A stretch of 10,891 nt of DNA from Bacillota bacterium (GCA_023425285.1 JAFACY010000016.1:1-10891), one strand, 5' to 3'; positions 1 to 5,419 are shown, counted from the stretch's first letter. Program-made: numbers and translations. The notes: generated by a model from the letters alone, not told the origin.

Positions 1-1
1 A

Positions 2-115
2 TATAGTGAAATAGCCGGTATATTGAACATAACCGAAGAAAATGTCAAAAAGAGGCTTATGCGTGCAAGAAAGAAATTAAAGGAAATAATAAATGAGCAG
101 GAGGCGGTAATTTAA
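2..115 (+). CDS. RNA polymerase sigma-70-family (ECF-like) factor, C-terminal end only
   Basis: The frame is open from the left edge to a TAA at 113-115. The 37 visible residues are typical of sigma region 4.2: a helix-turn-helix reading YSEIAGILNITEENVKKR, followed by a basic helix with RARKKLKE, which in this family contacts the -35 promoter element. The N-terminal part with the region 2 core-binding domain lies outside the window. The stop overlaps the start of the next gene by one base, so the two are almost certainly translationally coupled. Since the next gene encodes a membrane anti-sigma protein, this is a sigma/anti-sigma pair that probably senses an envelope signal. Which ECF group it belongs to cannot be told from the tail alone. 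Confidence 0.85.
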   Translation, partial: YSEIAGILNITEENVKKRLMRARKKLKEIINEQEAVI

Positions 116-807
116 TGAGAAATATTACAGACGAAGAATTAGATATATTGCTGACTGAGCATATGCCAAAAGCTAACAAGCTATTGAATAATCTTGAAGA
201 AGAAAGAAACAAGGATATTGCTCCGCATATTTTTTCCGAAGTCTATAAGAAAAGAATGAAAAAGATAATAAAGGAATACAGCAGGACTCCTGCACAAATA
301 AAGCTTGCAGCTTTCCGCAAATATGCCGCTGCTGTCCTTGTCATTTTTATCTTGGCAAACAGCTTCTTAATTGTTACAGTAGAGGCATACAGAACACGAG
401 TATTTAAAATAATAACCACCATCTACAATACATTTACTTCAATTATAACCGAAGCTGATGATATTCCGGTTAACGAAGTTCCTGAATTTACTGAACCATC
501 ATATGTTCCGGATGGGTTTAAAGTTATAAATGATATAAATACTGGTGTTACAAGAAAAGTTGATTATAAAAATGAAGATAAAGTACTTGTTTATAAACAA
601 AGTATTATAACAAGTAGTGAGATTAGAATAGATACTGAATGCACTGAAATAAAGAAGATAAAATTTGGCAAGCAAAATATAAATTACGTTTTTAACAAGG
701 GTATGTATATTGCATATTGGTTTGATAGTGAATATAGTTATCTTATAACCGGTGAGATTCCATTTGAAGAACTGCTAAAAGTTATTGAAAGTGTTATTCA
801 AAAATAA
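115..807 (+). CDS. Membrane-anchored anti-sigma factor with DUF4367 domain
   Basis: A 230-residue single-pass membrane protein. Residues 1-68 are charged and probably cytoplasmic, the likely sigma-binding part. One hydrophobic helix spans about 70-89 (AAAVLVIFILANSFLIVTV). The extracytoplasmic part from about 125 carries DUF4367 features: EPSYVPDGF near 127-135 and YSYLITGEIPFEELLKVIES near the C-terminus. DUF4367 proteins in Clostridia are commonly encoded directly after ECF-type sigma genes and are taken to be their anti-sigma factors; here the ATG overlaps the sigma stop (TAATG) and AGGAGG lies about 8 bases upstream. The expected role is to hold the sigma factor at the membrane until an outside signal arrives. 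No zinc-binding HxxxCxxC anti-sigma motif is visible. The trigger is unknown. Confidence 0.8.
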   Translation: MRNITDEELDILLTEHMPKANKLLNNLEEERNKDIAPHIFSEVYKKRMKKIIKEYSRTPAQIKLAAFRKYAAAVLVIFILANSFLIVTVEAYRTRVFKIITTIYNTFTSIITEADDIPVNEVPEFTEPSYVPDGFKVINDINTGVTRKVDYKNEDKVLVYKQSIITSSEIRIDTECTEIKKIKFGKQNINYVFNKGMYIAYWFDSEYSYLITGEIPFEELLKVIESVIQK

Positions 808-884
808 AAAATAAATAATTAAAAAAATTCTAAAAATTGTGTCCACAAAAGCCATCTGGATTTCGTATATATTTATAGAGCAAA

Positions 885-890
885 TATAAT
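885..890 (+). promoter_or_regulatory. Putative -10 box upstream of the DUF6147-like gene
   Basis: A perfect TATAAT lies 24 bases before the ATG at 914, in the 106-base gap after the anti-sigma gene. No good TTGACA is found 16-18 bases upstream; the region there reads TTTCGT. Either this is a weak housekeeping promoter or it is read by another sigma factor, perhaps the one encoded at the left edge, which is a guess. Confidence 0.35.
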
Positions 891-913
891 ACGAAAAACA
901 GGAGGCTTTTATT

Positions 914-1342
914 ATGAGAAAAAAAATTATTACTTTAATAACAGCTATTTTAATAGCAAACTTATTTGTTGTTACTGCTACCGCAGAGATGGGAGGACTA
1001 CAAGGAAATAAAATTATAGTTTCTCCAATGTATACTTATATTTCATATGCAGAAGCATTATTGTCAGTTAATTCTTCGGGAAAAACTAAGTCAGAGGTTT
1101 ATGTGACCGGAAACAGTGAAGTAACGAGTATAAAAGCATCAATATTTTTACAGCAATATAAAAATGGAAGTTGGGTAACTATTAAAATTTGGAATGAAAG
1201 TGTTAACTCTGATGTGCTGAATTTTGTTGATACATACGATGTTTCAAAGGGGTATGAATACAGAGTGAAGGCAACAGTGACTGCTTATAGTGGACAGAAA
1301 TATGAAAATACAACTTTGATGAGCAGTTCAGTAAGATATTAA
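914..1342 (+). CDS. Small secreted protein, DUF6147-like
   Basis: 142 residues with a classical signal peptide: MRKK, a hydrophobic core at about 5-20, and cleavage probably after the TATA-type site near residue 24. The mature part is rich in Ser, Thr, Tyr and Val and alternates in the pattern of a beta-sandwich. Phrases such as VSPMYTYISYAEALLSV, YVTGNSEV, QQYKNGSWVTIK and GYEYRVKATVTAYSGQKYEN match what I remember of the small secreted DUF6147 family of Clostridia, whose function is not known. The start is clear: AGGAGG at 900-905 is 8 bases from ATG. It follows the sigma/anti-sigma pair on the same strand but after a gap with its own putative -10, so it may be a target of that pair rather than part of its operon. 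Confidence 0.7.
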   Translation: MRKKIITLITAILIANLFVVTATAEMGGLQGNKIIVSPMYTYISYAEALLSVNSSGKTKSEVYVTGNSEVTSIKASIFLQQYKNGSWVTIKIWNESVNSDVLNFVDTYDVSKGYEYRVKATVTAYSGQKYENTTLMSSSVRY

Positions 1343-1416
1343 GAATATTTATTAACATTAACTATGTTGCAATAAAGACACAAAGCGGAGTAATATACGT
1401 AAATATGTATATATAG

Positions 1417-1422
1417 TATAAT
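1417..1422 (+). promoter_or_regulatory. Putative -10 box in the 1343-1483 gap
   Basis: TATAAT sits in a very AT-rich stretch (TATGTATATATAG precedes it) about 60 bases before the 21-codon ORF at 1484. A -35 match 17 bases upstream is poor (TATACG). It could drive the short ORF and the secreted-protein gene after it. Apart from this box and the short ORF, I see no recognisable signal in the 316-base gap between 1342 and 1659 other than those listed separately. Confidence 0.3.
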
Positions 1423-1483
1423 TTTCTAAATATAGCGGATATTTTCCATTGTATATAAAGAATTAAGAGAGGAGGTGAAGATT

Positions 1484-1549
1484 ATGAAGCACATAAGATC
1501 ACCAAATAAATTAAAAGACTCTTTAATACCTCAAAATTTGCATACTTAA
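1484..1549 (+). CDS. 21-codon ORF with a strong ribosome-binding site (small or leader peptide)
   Basis: ATG at 1484 is preceded by an excellent Shine-Dalgarno, GGAGGTGA at about 1471-1478, at good spacing; the frame ends in TAA at 1547-1549. The peptide is basic and hydrophilic (MKHIRSPNKLKDSL at its start, ending in HT), with no signal peptide, membrane helix or cysteines. I recognise no family. Such a strong ribosome-binding site in otherwise non-coding DNA is unlikely by chance, so translation is plausible. It could be a functional micro-peptide, a leader peptide for the secreted-protein gene at 1659, or the head of a decayed gene. The low score reflects the short length. Confidence 0.35.
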   Translation: MKHIRSPNKLKDSLIPQNLHT

Positions 1550-1575
1550 TCGTGAAAAAGTACATAAGAGGATAT

Positions 1576-1604
1576 TTCAGAGCCTTATATCAATAGTGTA
1601 CAAT
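1576..1604 (+). promoter_or_regulatory. Putative sigma-A-like promoter before the secreted-protein gene at 1659
   Basis: TTCAGA at 1576-1581 and TACAAT at 1599-1604 are 17 bases apart, and the -10 ends about 54 bases before the ATG. The match is moderate, 4 of 6 in the -35 box. Between it and the gene lie a short hairpin (AAAAATG at 1614-1620 with CATTTTT at 1624-1630) and a 14-bp palindrome (1634-1647) that ends at the ribosome-binding site. Confidence 0.35.
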
Positions 1605-1633
1605 ATCAAAAATAAAAATGCAACATTTTTATA

Positions 1634-1647
1634 AAAATACGTATTTT
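1634..1647. repeat. 14-bp perfect palindrome next to the ribosome-binding site
   Basis: AAAATACGTATTTT is fully self-complementary and directly abuts the AGGAGG at 1648-1653 of the gene at 1659. It could be an operator or simply an AT-rich coincidence. Confidence 0.4.
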
Positions 1648-1658
1648 AGGAGGAAACA

Positions 1659-2540
1659 ATGAAAAAAATCACGAGTCTAATTTTAATATCATTAATAATA
1701 TTGGGTTGTTATGGAAATTCGACAGCACTTGCAAATAGCGACATAGAATATTTTGATGGTTATTCTAGTAAATATACATTTAATGAATATACTGTTATGA
1801 AAGATATTTTAAAAAAAACAGATGATGAACTCTATAAAATGGGTTATAGTGTTGAAGATGTGAAAGAAATGAGAGAAATAAATTATGAAGAGATAATATT
1901 TGAAAGATATACTAAAAAATATGGAAAAGTTCAAAATAATAATTTGACAGCTAAAGAATTTGTTGATACATTAACTGATGAACAAATCGCTAGTATAATG
2001 GCTAATTGCAGTGTTTCTCACAGATTAGATCCAAGAGATTTTTATTATATGTCTGGTGAAAATAAAACATATGCTAGAATAACATTTTCATGGCAATGGG
2101 ATATGTCGCCTGTTTTTCATGGTATTGACATTGTTGCTCTTGGGTGGGATGCACAAATGTACGCAAATACAACTACTTCTTTTGTGAATGTAAATTATGG
2201 AATGGATGGAAGCACTCATTTAATAACGCAAACACACAGATTTACTCCATATGAATCATATAATGTTTCAGATACTTTTGATTTATCAATACGCCCATAC
2301 GGTCATGGATCAACAGATCCAGTATACTATGCTAAAAATGGTTCCGGAACTTTACATCTGTATTGTGCAGGGAAAAATCAAAATTTAGGAGTTGCCTTTT
2401 CTTACGGTCATACATGGGTAGGGATGAGTGAACCATCTATATCGCTTTCTCCAGGTCAATATCCTATAGGTGTAGGATTCTCCTTTAGTTTTAATGTAAC
2501 TCAGTATAAAAGTCCACTAAAGACAGGCCATATTTATTGA
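1659..2540 (+). CDS. Exported protein of unknown function (possible lipoprotein)
   Basis: 293 residues. The N-terminus is a signal sequence: MKK, a hydrophobic core at 4-16, then Cys17 in ILGC, which fits a lipobox. An ALA-N site near residue 25 would equally fit signal peptidase I, so lipidation is uncertain. Residues about 40-115 are charged and look helical (VMKDILKKTDDELYKMGY, YEEIIFERY, LTDEQIASIM). The second half is rich in Ser, Thr, Tyr, Gly and aromatic residues with a beta-strand pattern (ITFSWQWDMSPVFHGID, TFDLSIRPYGHGSTDPVYY, AFSYGHTWVGMSEPSISLS). I recognise no catalytic motif and no named family. Start: AGGAGG 5 bases before ATG. Strand and position suggest it belongs with the other exported proteins after the sigma/anti-sigma genes, possibly a surface or spore-coat-type protein, but that is inference. 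Confidence 0.75.
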   Translation: MKKITSLILISLIILGCYGNSTALANSDIEYFDGYSSKYTFNEYTVMKDILKKTDDELYKMGYSVEDVKEMREINYEEIIFERYTKKYGKVQNNNLTAKEFVDTLTDEQIASIMANCSVSHRLDPRDFYYMSGENKTYARITFSWQWDMSPVFHGIDIVALGWDAQMYANTTTSFVNVNYGMDGSTHLITQTHRFTPYESYNVSDTFDLSIRPYGHGSTDPVYYAKNGSGTLHLYCAGKNQNLGVAFSYGHTWVGMSEPSISLSPGQYPIGVGFSFSFNVTQYKSPLKTGHIY

Positions 2541-2597
2541 TAATTAATATGAATATTGATTTATCAGTAATCAGGAGGTTTAGTTAACGAAGTCCTT

Positions 2598-2650
2598 TAA
2601 GTGAAGGATATTACCATAGTATTTTTAAATTAAATTATATCCTTCACTTA
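2598..2650 (+). terminator. Long-arm inverted repeat, possible terminator
   Basis: Arms 2598-2611 and 2637-2650 (TAAGTGAAGGATAT and its exact complement) form a perfect 14-bp stem with a 25-base loop, followed by TTTTAAAA. It lies after the secreted-protein gene and before the promoter of the next gene, so a transcription terminator is the simplest reading. The long loop is unusual for an intrinsic terminator, so it might instead be a regulatory or mobile repeat. Confidence 0.5.
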
Positions 2651-2670
2651 TTTTAAAATATATTTTAAAT

Positions 2671-2702
2671 TTGACATTATGAATATTTTGTTGGAGTAAT
2701 AT
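2671..2702 (+). promoter_or_regulatory. Putative promoter for the small membrane protein
   Basis: A perfect TTGACA at 2671-2676 is followed by TAATAT at 2697-2702. The 20-base spacer is longer than ideal, so the -10 assignment is uncertain. The downstream gene starts at 2721. Confidence 0.4.
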
Positions 2703-2720
2703 TATACGAGGAGGCATATT

Positions 2721-2909
2721 GTGTTTAAGACTATTATTTTAACTGTATTTTTGTTTTATATTTTTGTGTTTTGGATTGGATTACATTTTTTTTTATTAGT
2801 TTTTCCAACTAGTAAAGATCCTGCCATTGCAATAGGAATAACTGTGTTAGCTGGGTTAATTGTAGGGTGCACTTATTACTTGGCACAAATAATAAAGAAA
2901 AATAAATAA
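2721..2909 (+). CDS. Small two-helix membrane protein
   Basis: 62 residues starting at GTG, with GAGGAGG about 7 bases upstream, which supports the start. Two hydrophobic segments fill most of the length: about 4-28 (IILTVFLFYIFVFWIGLHFFLLVF) and 36-57 (IAIGITVLAGLIVGCTYYLAQI), separated by a short loop PTSKDPA and followed by a basic tail KKNK that should lie in the cytoplasm. No family is recognised and no function is proposed. It has its own candidate promoter and follows an inverted repeat, so it is probably a single-gene unit. Confidence 0.55.
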   Translation: MFKTIILTVFLFYIFVFWIGLHFFLLVFPTSKDPAIAIGITVLAGLIVGCTYYLAQIIKKNK

Positions 2910-2922
2910 AGTGTATCAAGGA

Positions 2923-2947
2923 TGTCAAGTGAACTTGGTTACTAAAA
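2923..2947 (+). repeat. Degenerate REP-like element, 5' of the deleted RAYT copy
   Basis: Starts TGTCAAG and continues with GGTTACT. It matches the 25-bp element at 3378-3402 at about 18 of 25 positions. It lies upstream of the decayed RAYT copy in the same relative place and orientation as 3378-3402 lies upstream of the intact one. Confidence 0.55.
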
Positions 2948-3014
2948 ACTTACATCAAATTAGTGTCCTGATACATACTTATATGTGGTACAAGTTACCA
3001 AAGGGGGTGATTTT

Positions 3015-3340
3015 TTGCTAGAAGCTACAAAAAAAGGAGCGAAAGTAGGATATATCACATTGTGATGCGAGGAATAAACAATAAAAGATTTTATTAAATA
3101 TATAAATGAGAGTAATGCTGATGAATGTTTGGATTTAGACGAAAGAAGCATTATAACCGATAACGAAGCACAAAAATCATTAAAGAAATTTGCAAAGTGG
3201 AACATCTCCATAATATGTAAGCATTTAAGATGAATGAATGTAATTATTATATAAAAATATTAAAAACAGATTATTATCTTTTAATTCGCCAAATTAAGAG
3301 GCTTACAGGAATAAACAGCGGAATAATTAAAAAAGCATAG
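3015..3340 (+). pseudogene. RAYT transposase pseudogene with a 437-bp internal deletion
   Basis: This stretch aligns along its whole length with the intact gene at 3513-4277. The promoter region and ribosome-binding site are recognisable (TGGTACAA, CCAAAGGGGGTGA), but ATG has become TTG and one base is lost within the first 12 codons, causing an early TGA. After the GGAATAAACA segment, at about 3080, the sequence jumps to the equivalent of 4017 in the intact copy, removing 437 bp that encode the HUH motif and the catalytic tyrosine. CA is shared at both edges of the deletion. The C-terminal HTH part follows with further indels and ends in the equivalent TAG. No functional protein can be made, but both ends are kept, so it might be mobilised by the intact neighbour. 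Confidence 0.9.
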
Positions 3341-3402
3341 TGTCAATAACCCCGTCACCTTAATGTCAAGGGGATAATGTCAAGGGGACGGGGTTATTGA
3401 CA
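3341..3402. repeat. REP-like hairpin between the deleted and intact RAYT copies
   Basis: Arms 3341-3361 and 3382-3402 are inverted repeats 21 bases long with one mismatch (TGTCAATAACCCCGTCACC against GGGACGGGGTTATTGACA), separated by 20 bases that contain another TGTCAAGGGGA half. The left arm is the 3' end of the deleted element, and the right arm (3378-3402) is the 5' end of the intact element. Folded RNA or single-stranded DNA would form a strong GC-rich hairpin in an otherwise AT-rich region. Confidence 0.85.
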
Positions 3403-3464
3403 ACTTTATGAAATTCAAATCAGGAGAAGAAAGAAAATAAATTATCAAATGTAAAATTGTTATG

Positions 3465-3493
3465 TTGACATATGTGTTCCTATATGGTACAAA
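3465..3493 (+). promoter_or_regulatory. Promoter of the intact RAYT gene
   Basis: A perfect TTGACA at 3465-3470, a 17-base spacer and TACAAA at 3488-3493 with an upstream TGG giving an extended -10. The -10 is also kept in the deleted copy (2989-2994, TACAAG), but its -35 is lost. Confidence 0.6.
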
Positions 3494-3512
3494 TTACCAA
3501 AGGGGTGATTTT

Positions 3513-4277
3513 ATGCCGAGAGCTGCAAGAAAAAGGAGTGAAAGTGGAATATATCACATTGTGATGCGTGGAATAAACAGACAAGTAATATTTTTTGAAA
3601 GAGAAGATTTTTTAAGATTCATTGAAACCTTGCAAAAATATAAAAATATTTGTGAATATCAACTTTTTTCTTATTGTTTAATGGATAATCATGTACACCT
3701 GTTAATAAAAGAGGGTAAAGAACCCTTGGAAACTATAATGCGTAGAATATGCGGAAGCTATGTTTTTTGGTATAATAGAAAATATGATAGGATTGGTTAT
3801 TTGTTTCAGGATCGTTTCAAAAGTGAAGCTATTAAAGATGATACGTATTTTTTGACGGTACTCAGATATATTTTTCAGAATCCCGTTAAAGCAGGAATAG
3901 TGAAAAATGTCATAGACTATCCTTGGACAAATTATGATGATTATAACAGAAAAACAAAAAAATCAGAAACAGATTTTGTTTTTAATTTTTTCAATGCACA
4001 TAATAGTGAGACAGCAATAAAGACTTTTATTAAATATATAAATGAGAGTAATGCTGATGAATGTTTGGATTTAGACGAAAGAAGTACTATAACTGATAAC
4101 GAGGCACAAAAGGTAATTACTGAAACTTGTAAAGTAGAACATCCTCATGATATGCAAGAATTTAATACTGATGAACGTAATTATTATATAAAAATATTAA
4201 AAACAGATTATAATCTTTCAATTCGTCAAATTGAAAGACTTACAGGAATAAACAGGGGAGTAATTCAAAAAGCATAG
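3513..4277 (+). CDS. REP-associated tyrosine transposase (RAYT), IS200-like Y1 family
   Basis: 254 residues from the ATG at 3513, preceded by AAAGGGGTGA. The frame is open 17 codons further up, but that part covers the promoter. The N-terminal Y1_Tnp domain spans about 5-145: GIYHIVMRG near 12-20, the metal-binding HUH motif MDNHVHLL with His60 and His62, and RYIFQNPVKAG with the likely nucleophile Tyr119. All residues needed for single-strand nicking and joining are present. After an acidic linker, the C-terminus (229-254, SIRQIERLTGINRGVIQ) looks like a helix-turn-helix, common in Firmicutes members. RAYTs act on REP hairpins rather than on classical terminal repeats; REP-like sequences flank the gene and recur through the window. 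It is the only intact one of three copies here and could be the source of activity for the others. Confidence 0.92.
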   Translation: MPRAARKRSESGIYHIVMRGINRQVIFFEREDFLRFIETLQKYKNICEYQLFSYCLMDNHVHLLIKEGKEPLETIMRRICGSYVFWYNRKYDRIGYLFQDRFKSEAIKDDTYFLTVLRYIFQNPVKAGIVKNVIDYPWTNYDDYNRKTKKSETDFVFNFFNAHNSETAIKTFIKYINESNADECLDLDERSTITDNEAQKVITETCKVEHPHDMQEFNTDERNYYIKILKTDYNLSIRQIERLTGINRGVIQKA

Positions 4278-4393
4278 TGTCAATAACCCCGTCCCCGTGA
4301 CATGTACCCGTGACATGCCCGTGACATGACAAATAATAACCCCGTCCCCGTGACAGACAGACATACATACGTCCCCGTGACATACCTGTGACA
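4278..4393. repeat. Cluster of REP halves and degenerate CCCGTGACAT tandem units
   Basis: Directly after the RAYT stop come two AATAACCCCGTCCCCGTGACA-like copies (4278-4302 and about 4331-4355) and further CCCGTGACAT-like units at irregular spacing up to 4393, about six GTGACA occurrences in all. The complementary GTCACGGG does not occur nearby, so these units cannot pair with one another. They look like an expansion by slippage or repeated insertion at the 3' edge of the element, not a CRISPR array. Confidence 0.8.
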
Positions 4394-4394
4394 C

Positions 4395-4512
4395 GTCCGC
4401 CTTACAGGACGAAGTACGGAGCGTGGAGCAGTTACGCAAGGGCGCGGAGAATATCATGCGTGAGGACGCACAGGAACGGCAACCGCGCAGGACGCGGGGC
4501 ATGGGACTGTAA
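4395..4512 (+). pseudogene. C-terminal tail of an unidentified protein, GC-rich foreign fragment
   Basis: From just after the REP cluster, one frame reads through to TAA at 4510-4512 with a charged, coiled-coil-like tail: LQDEVRSVEQLRKGAENIM followed by a basic end RRTRGMGL. No start codon or ribosome-binding site precedes it, so only a gene end is left. The stretch is clearly richer in GC than the flanking DNA and uses codons such as CGG, GCG and CGC that are rare in the neighbours. It stops exactly at a hairpin. I think it is the end of a gene from a mobile element of another Firmicute, such as a conjugative transposon, but I cannot name the family. Confidence 0.5.
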
Positions 4513-4526
4513 CCATGCCCTGCGTC
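4491..4526 (+). terminator. GC-rich hairpin at the end of the gene fragment
   Basis: GACGCGGGGCATGG (4491-4504) pairs with CCATGCCCTGCGTC (4513-4526), a 14-bp stem with one G-T pair, around an 8-base loop that contains the stop codon. It is followed by TAATATGTGTTT rather than a clean T-run, so termination may be partial. On the other strand it lies downstream of the VOC gene. The bases 4527-4616 hold nothing I can assign. Confidence 0.55.
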
Positions 4527-4616
4527 TAATATGTGTTTAGGTTATGGCGATAATTACGGCGCGTGGCGGGTTTGTGCGGTGAGGTTACGAGTGCTTATAC
4601 TCTGCTATAAACCATT

Positions 4617-5057
4617 CTATCCCTTGTTCCCGCTCATTAGTTGCCAACGCCCACCAAACTTGTCAATCAAGGCACAAGTCAAAGAGCAATATGTCTGGCT
4701 ATACAACGGTGCGGTAATCGTTGCCCCTTCGGACAATATATCATAAGCGGCTTTCAGTTCCTCGTCAGAATCAAAATGCACCAATAGGTCTATTAAACAT
4801 GCGTTACCCGAAACCACCGTGGACTTCTCGGCCGCATTACTATCGTCGTACAACGATATAATTTCTCCTCTAATTTCAATTTCGGAATAACCAATCATTT
4901 CCTTATGCTCATCTTTGACTTCACTTACCGCATCCGCAGGGTTCATATCAGCATAGGTCAACTTTTGTATAACCTTTGCGCCAAATGCCTCTTCATACAA
5001 TTTCATTGCTTGGGCAGCTTGCCCTGCAAAGTTTAAAAATGGTACAACGTTAGACAT
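4617..5057 (-). CDS. VOC-superfamily PhnB-like protein (glyoxalase/bleomycin-resistance fold)
   Basis: 146 residues, full length for the family. The start is fixed by AGGAGGAATAAATT before the ATG on the minus strand. It shows PhnB-like features: VPFLNFAGQAAQAMKLYEEAF at the N-terminus, MIGYSEIEI and ISLYDD in the middle, and the closing IDKFGGRWQLM. VOC proteins form paired beta-alpha-beta-beta-beta modules that bind a metal and act on or sequester small molecules; PhnB-like members are seldom characterised, so the substrate is unknown. The gene has higher GC than its neighbours and lies in a foreign-looking segment between RAYT/REP copies, pointing to horizontal acquisition. A drug- or metabolite-tolerance cargo is possible but unproven. 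Confidence 0.85.
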   Translation of the reverse strand: MSNVVPFLNFAGQAAQAMKLYEEAFGAKVIQKLTYADMNPADAVSEVKDEHKEMIGYSEIEIRGEIISLYDDSNAAEKSTVVSGNACLIDLLVHFDSDEELKAAYDILSEGATITAPLYSQTYCSLTCALIDKFGGRWQLMSGNKG

Positions 5058-5156
5058 AATTTATTCCTCCTTTTTAATTCTATCTTACCACACCAAACGC
5101 GACAACAGCGTGTCATGTTTGATAATATAAATAACGCCGAGCAACGCCCGTTTCCC

Positions 5157-5203
5157 CCGTGTTCGTACAAAACACGGTACTATACGGCGCACATACAGTA
5201 TAG
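5157..5203 (-). promoter_or_regulatory. Structured 5' leader and candidate promoter of the VOC/PhnB-like gene
   Basis: On the minus strand upstream of the VOC gene, TATACT (5197-5202) preceded by TGC forms an extended -10; the -35 is poor. It overlaps an inverted repeat CTATAC/GTATAG (5180-5185 and 5198-5203). About 20 bases further downstream is a perfect 7-bp hairpin, CCGTGTT/AACACGG (5157-5163 and 5171-5177, loop 7). The leader from there to the ATG is about 100 bases. This could be an operator plus attenuator, but no classic terminator T-run is seen. Confidence 0.4.
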
Positions 5204-5386
5204 CACAGGCGAACCGCAGAAGCTATCTTTTTTGAAAAGCGCCCATAAAACAAAAATTACAGTTGACAAAACGCTTCATGGGGAAGTTCAAGTGATATTA
5301 GCCCTTTTGTAGATCCCGTATTTCAAAACAATGTAATACTGACACAAACAAAAAGTCTTACCATGTCAAATCGTCCCAAACAAGGG

Positions 5387-5419
5387 TGTCAAGGGGACGG
5401 GGTTGCCGACAACTTGACA
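5387..5419 (+). repeat. REP-like element 5' of the RAYT fragment
   Basis: The 25 bases at 5387-5411 match 3378-3402 at 22 of 25 positions (TGTCAAGGGGACGGGGTT then GCCGACA). A short inverted repeat, TGTCAAG at 5387-5393 and CTTGACA at 5413-5419, closes it into its own hairpin. It precedes the RAYT fragment at 5428, repeating the REP-then-RAYT order of the other two copies. The stretch 5204-5386, between the VOC leader and this repeat, holds nothing else I can assign. Confidence 0.8.

Larger units (their letters stand above)
3378..4302 (+). mobile_element. Complete RAYT/REP unit with 24/25 inverted ends
   Basis: The 25 bases at 3378-3402 (TGTCAAGGGGACGGG..., ending TTATTGACA) and at 4278-4302 (TGTCAATAACCCCGTCC..., ending GTGACA) are inverted copies differing at one position. 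They enclose the intact transposase gene and its promoter. RAYT genes are domesticated relatives of IS200/IS605 TnpA that are usually flanked by REP sequences in inverted orientation, and this layout matches. True element borders may extend beyond these repeats and cannot be fixed from one copy. Confidence 0.7.

Noticed and set aside
847..910. AAAAGCC/GGCTTTT inverted pair that might hide the ribosome-binding site of the gene at 914
   Set aside because: The left arm lies upstream of the likely -10 box at 885-890, so it would not be in the transcript; seven bases over this distance can be chance.
4278..4393. Regular short repeats that could be read as a CRISPR array
   Set aside because: Unit length and spacing are irregular, there are no unique spacers of constant length, no cas genes are near, and the units match the REP ends of the RAYT gene.
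4218..4502. 94-codon ORF on the minus strand
   Set aside because: It runs through the RAYT end and the REP cluster; its Cys/His/Gly repeats are only the translated tandem repeats.
4531..4746. 71-codon ORF on the plus strand
   Set aside because: It overlaps the 3' end of the VOC gene on the other strand and lacks a ribosome-binding site.
5115..5312. 65-codon ORF on the plus strand
   Set aside because: No ribosome-binding site, no recognisable protein character, and it lies antisense to the leader of the VOC gene.
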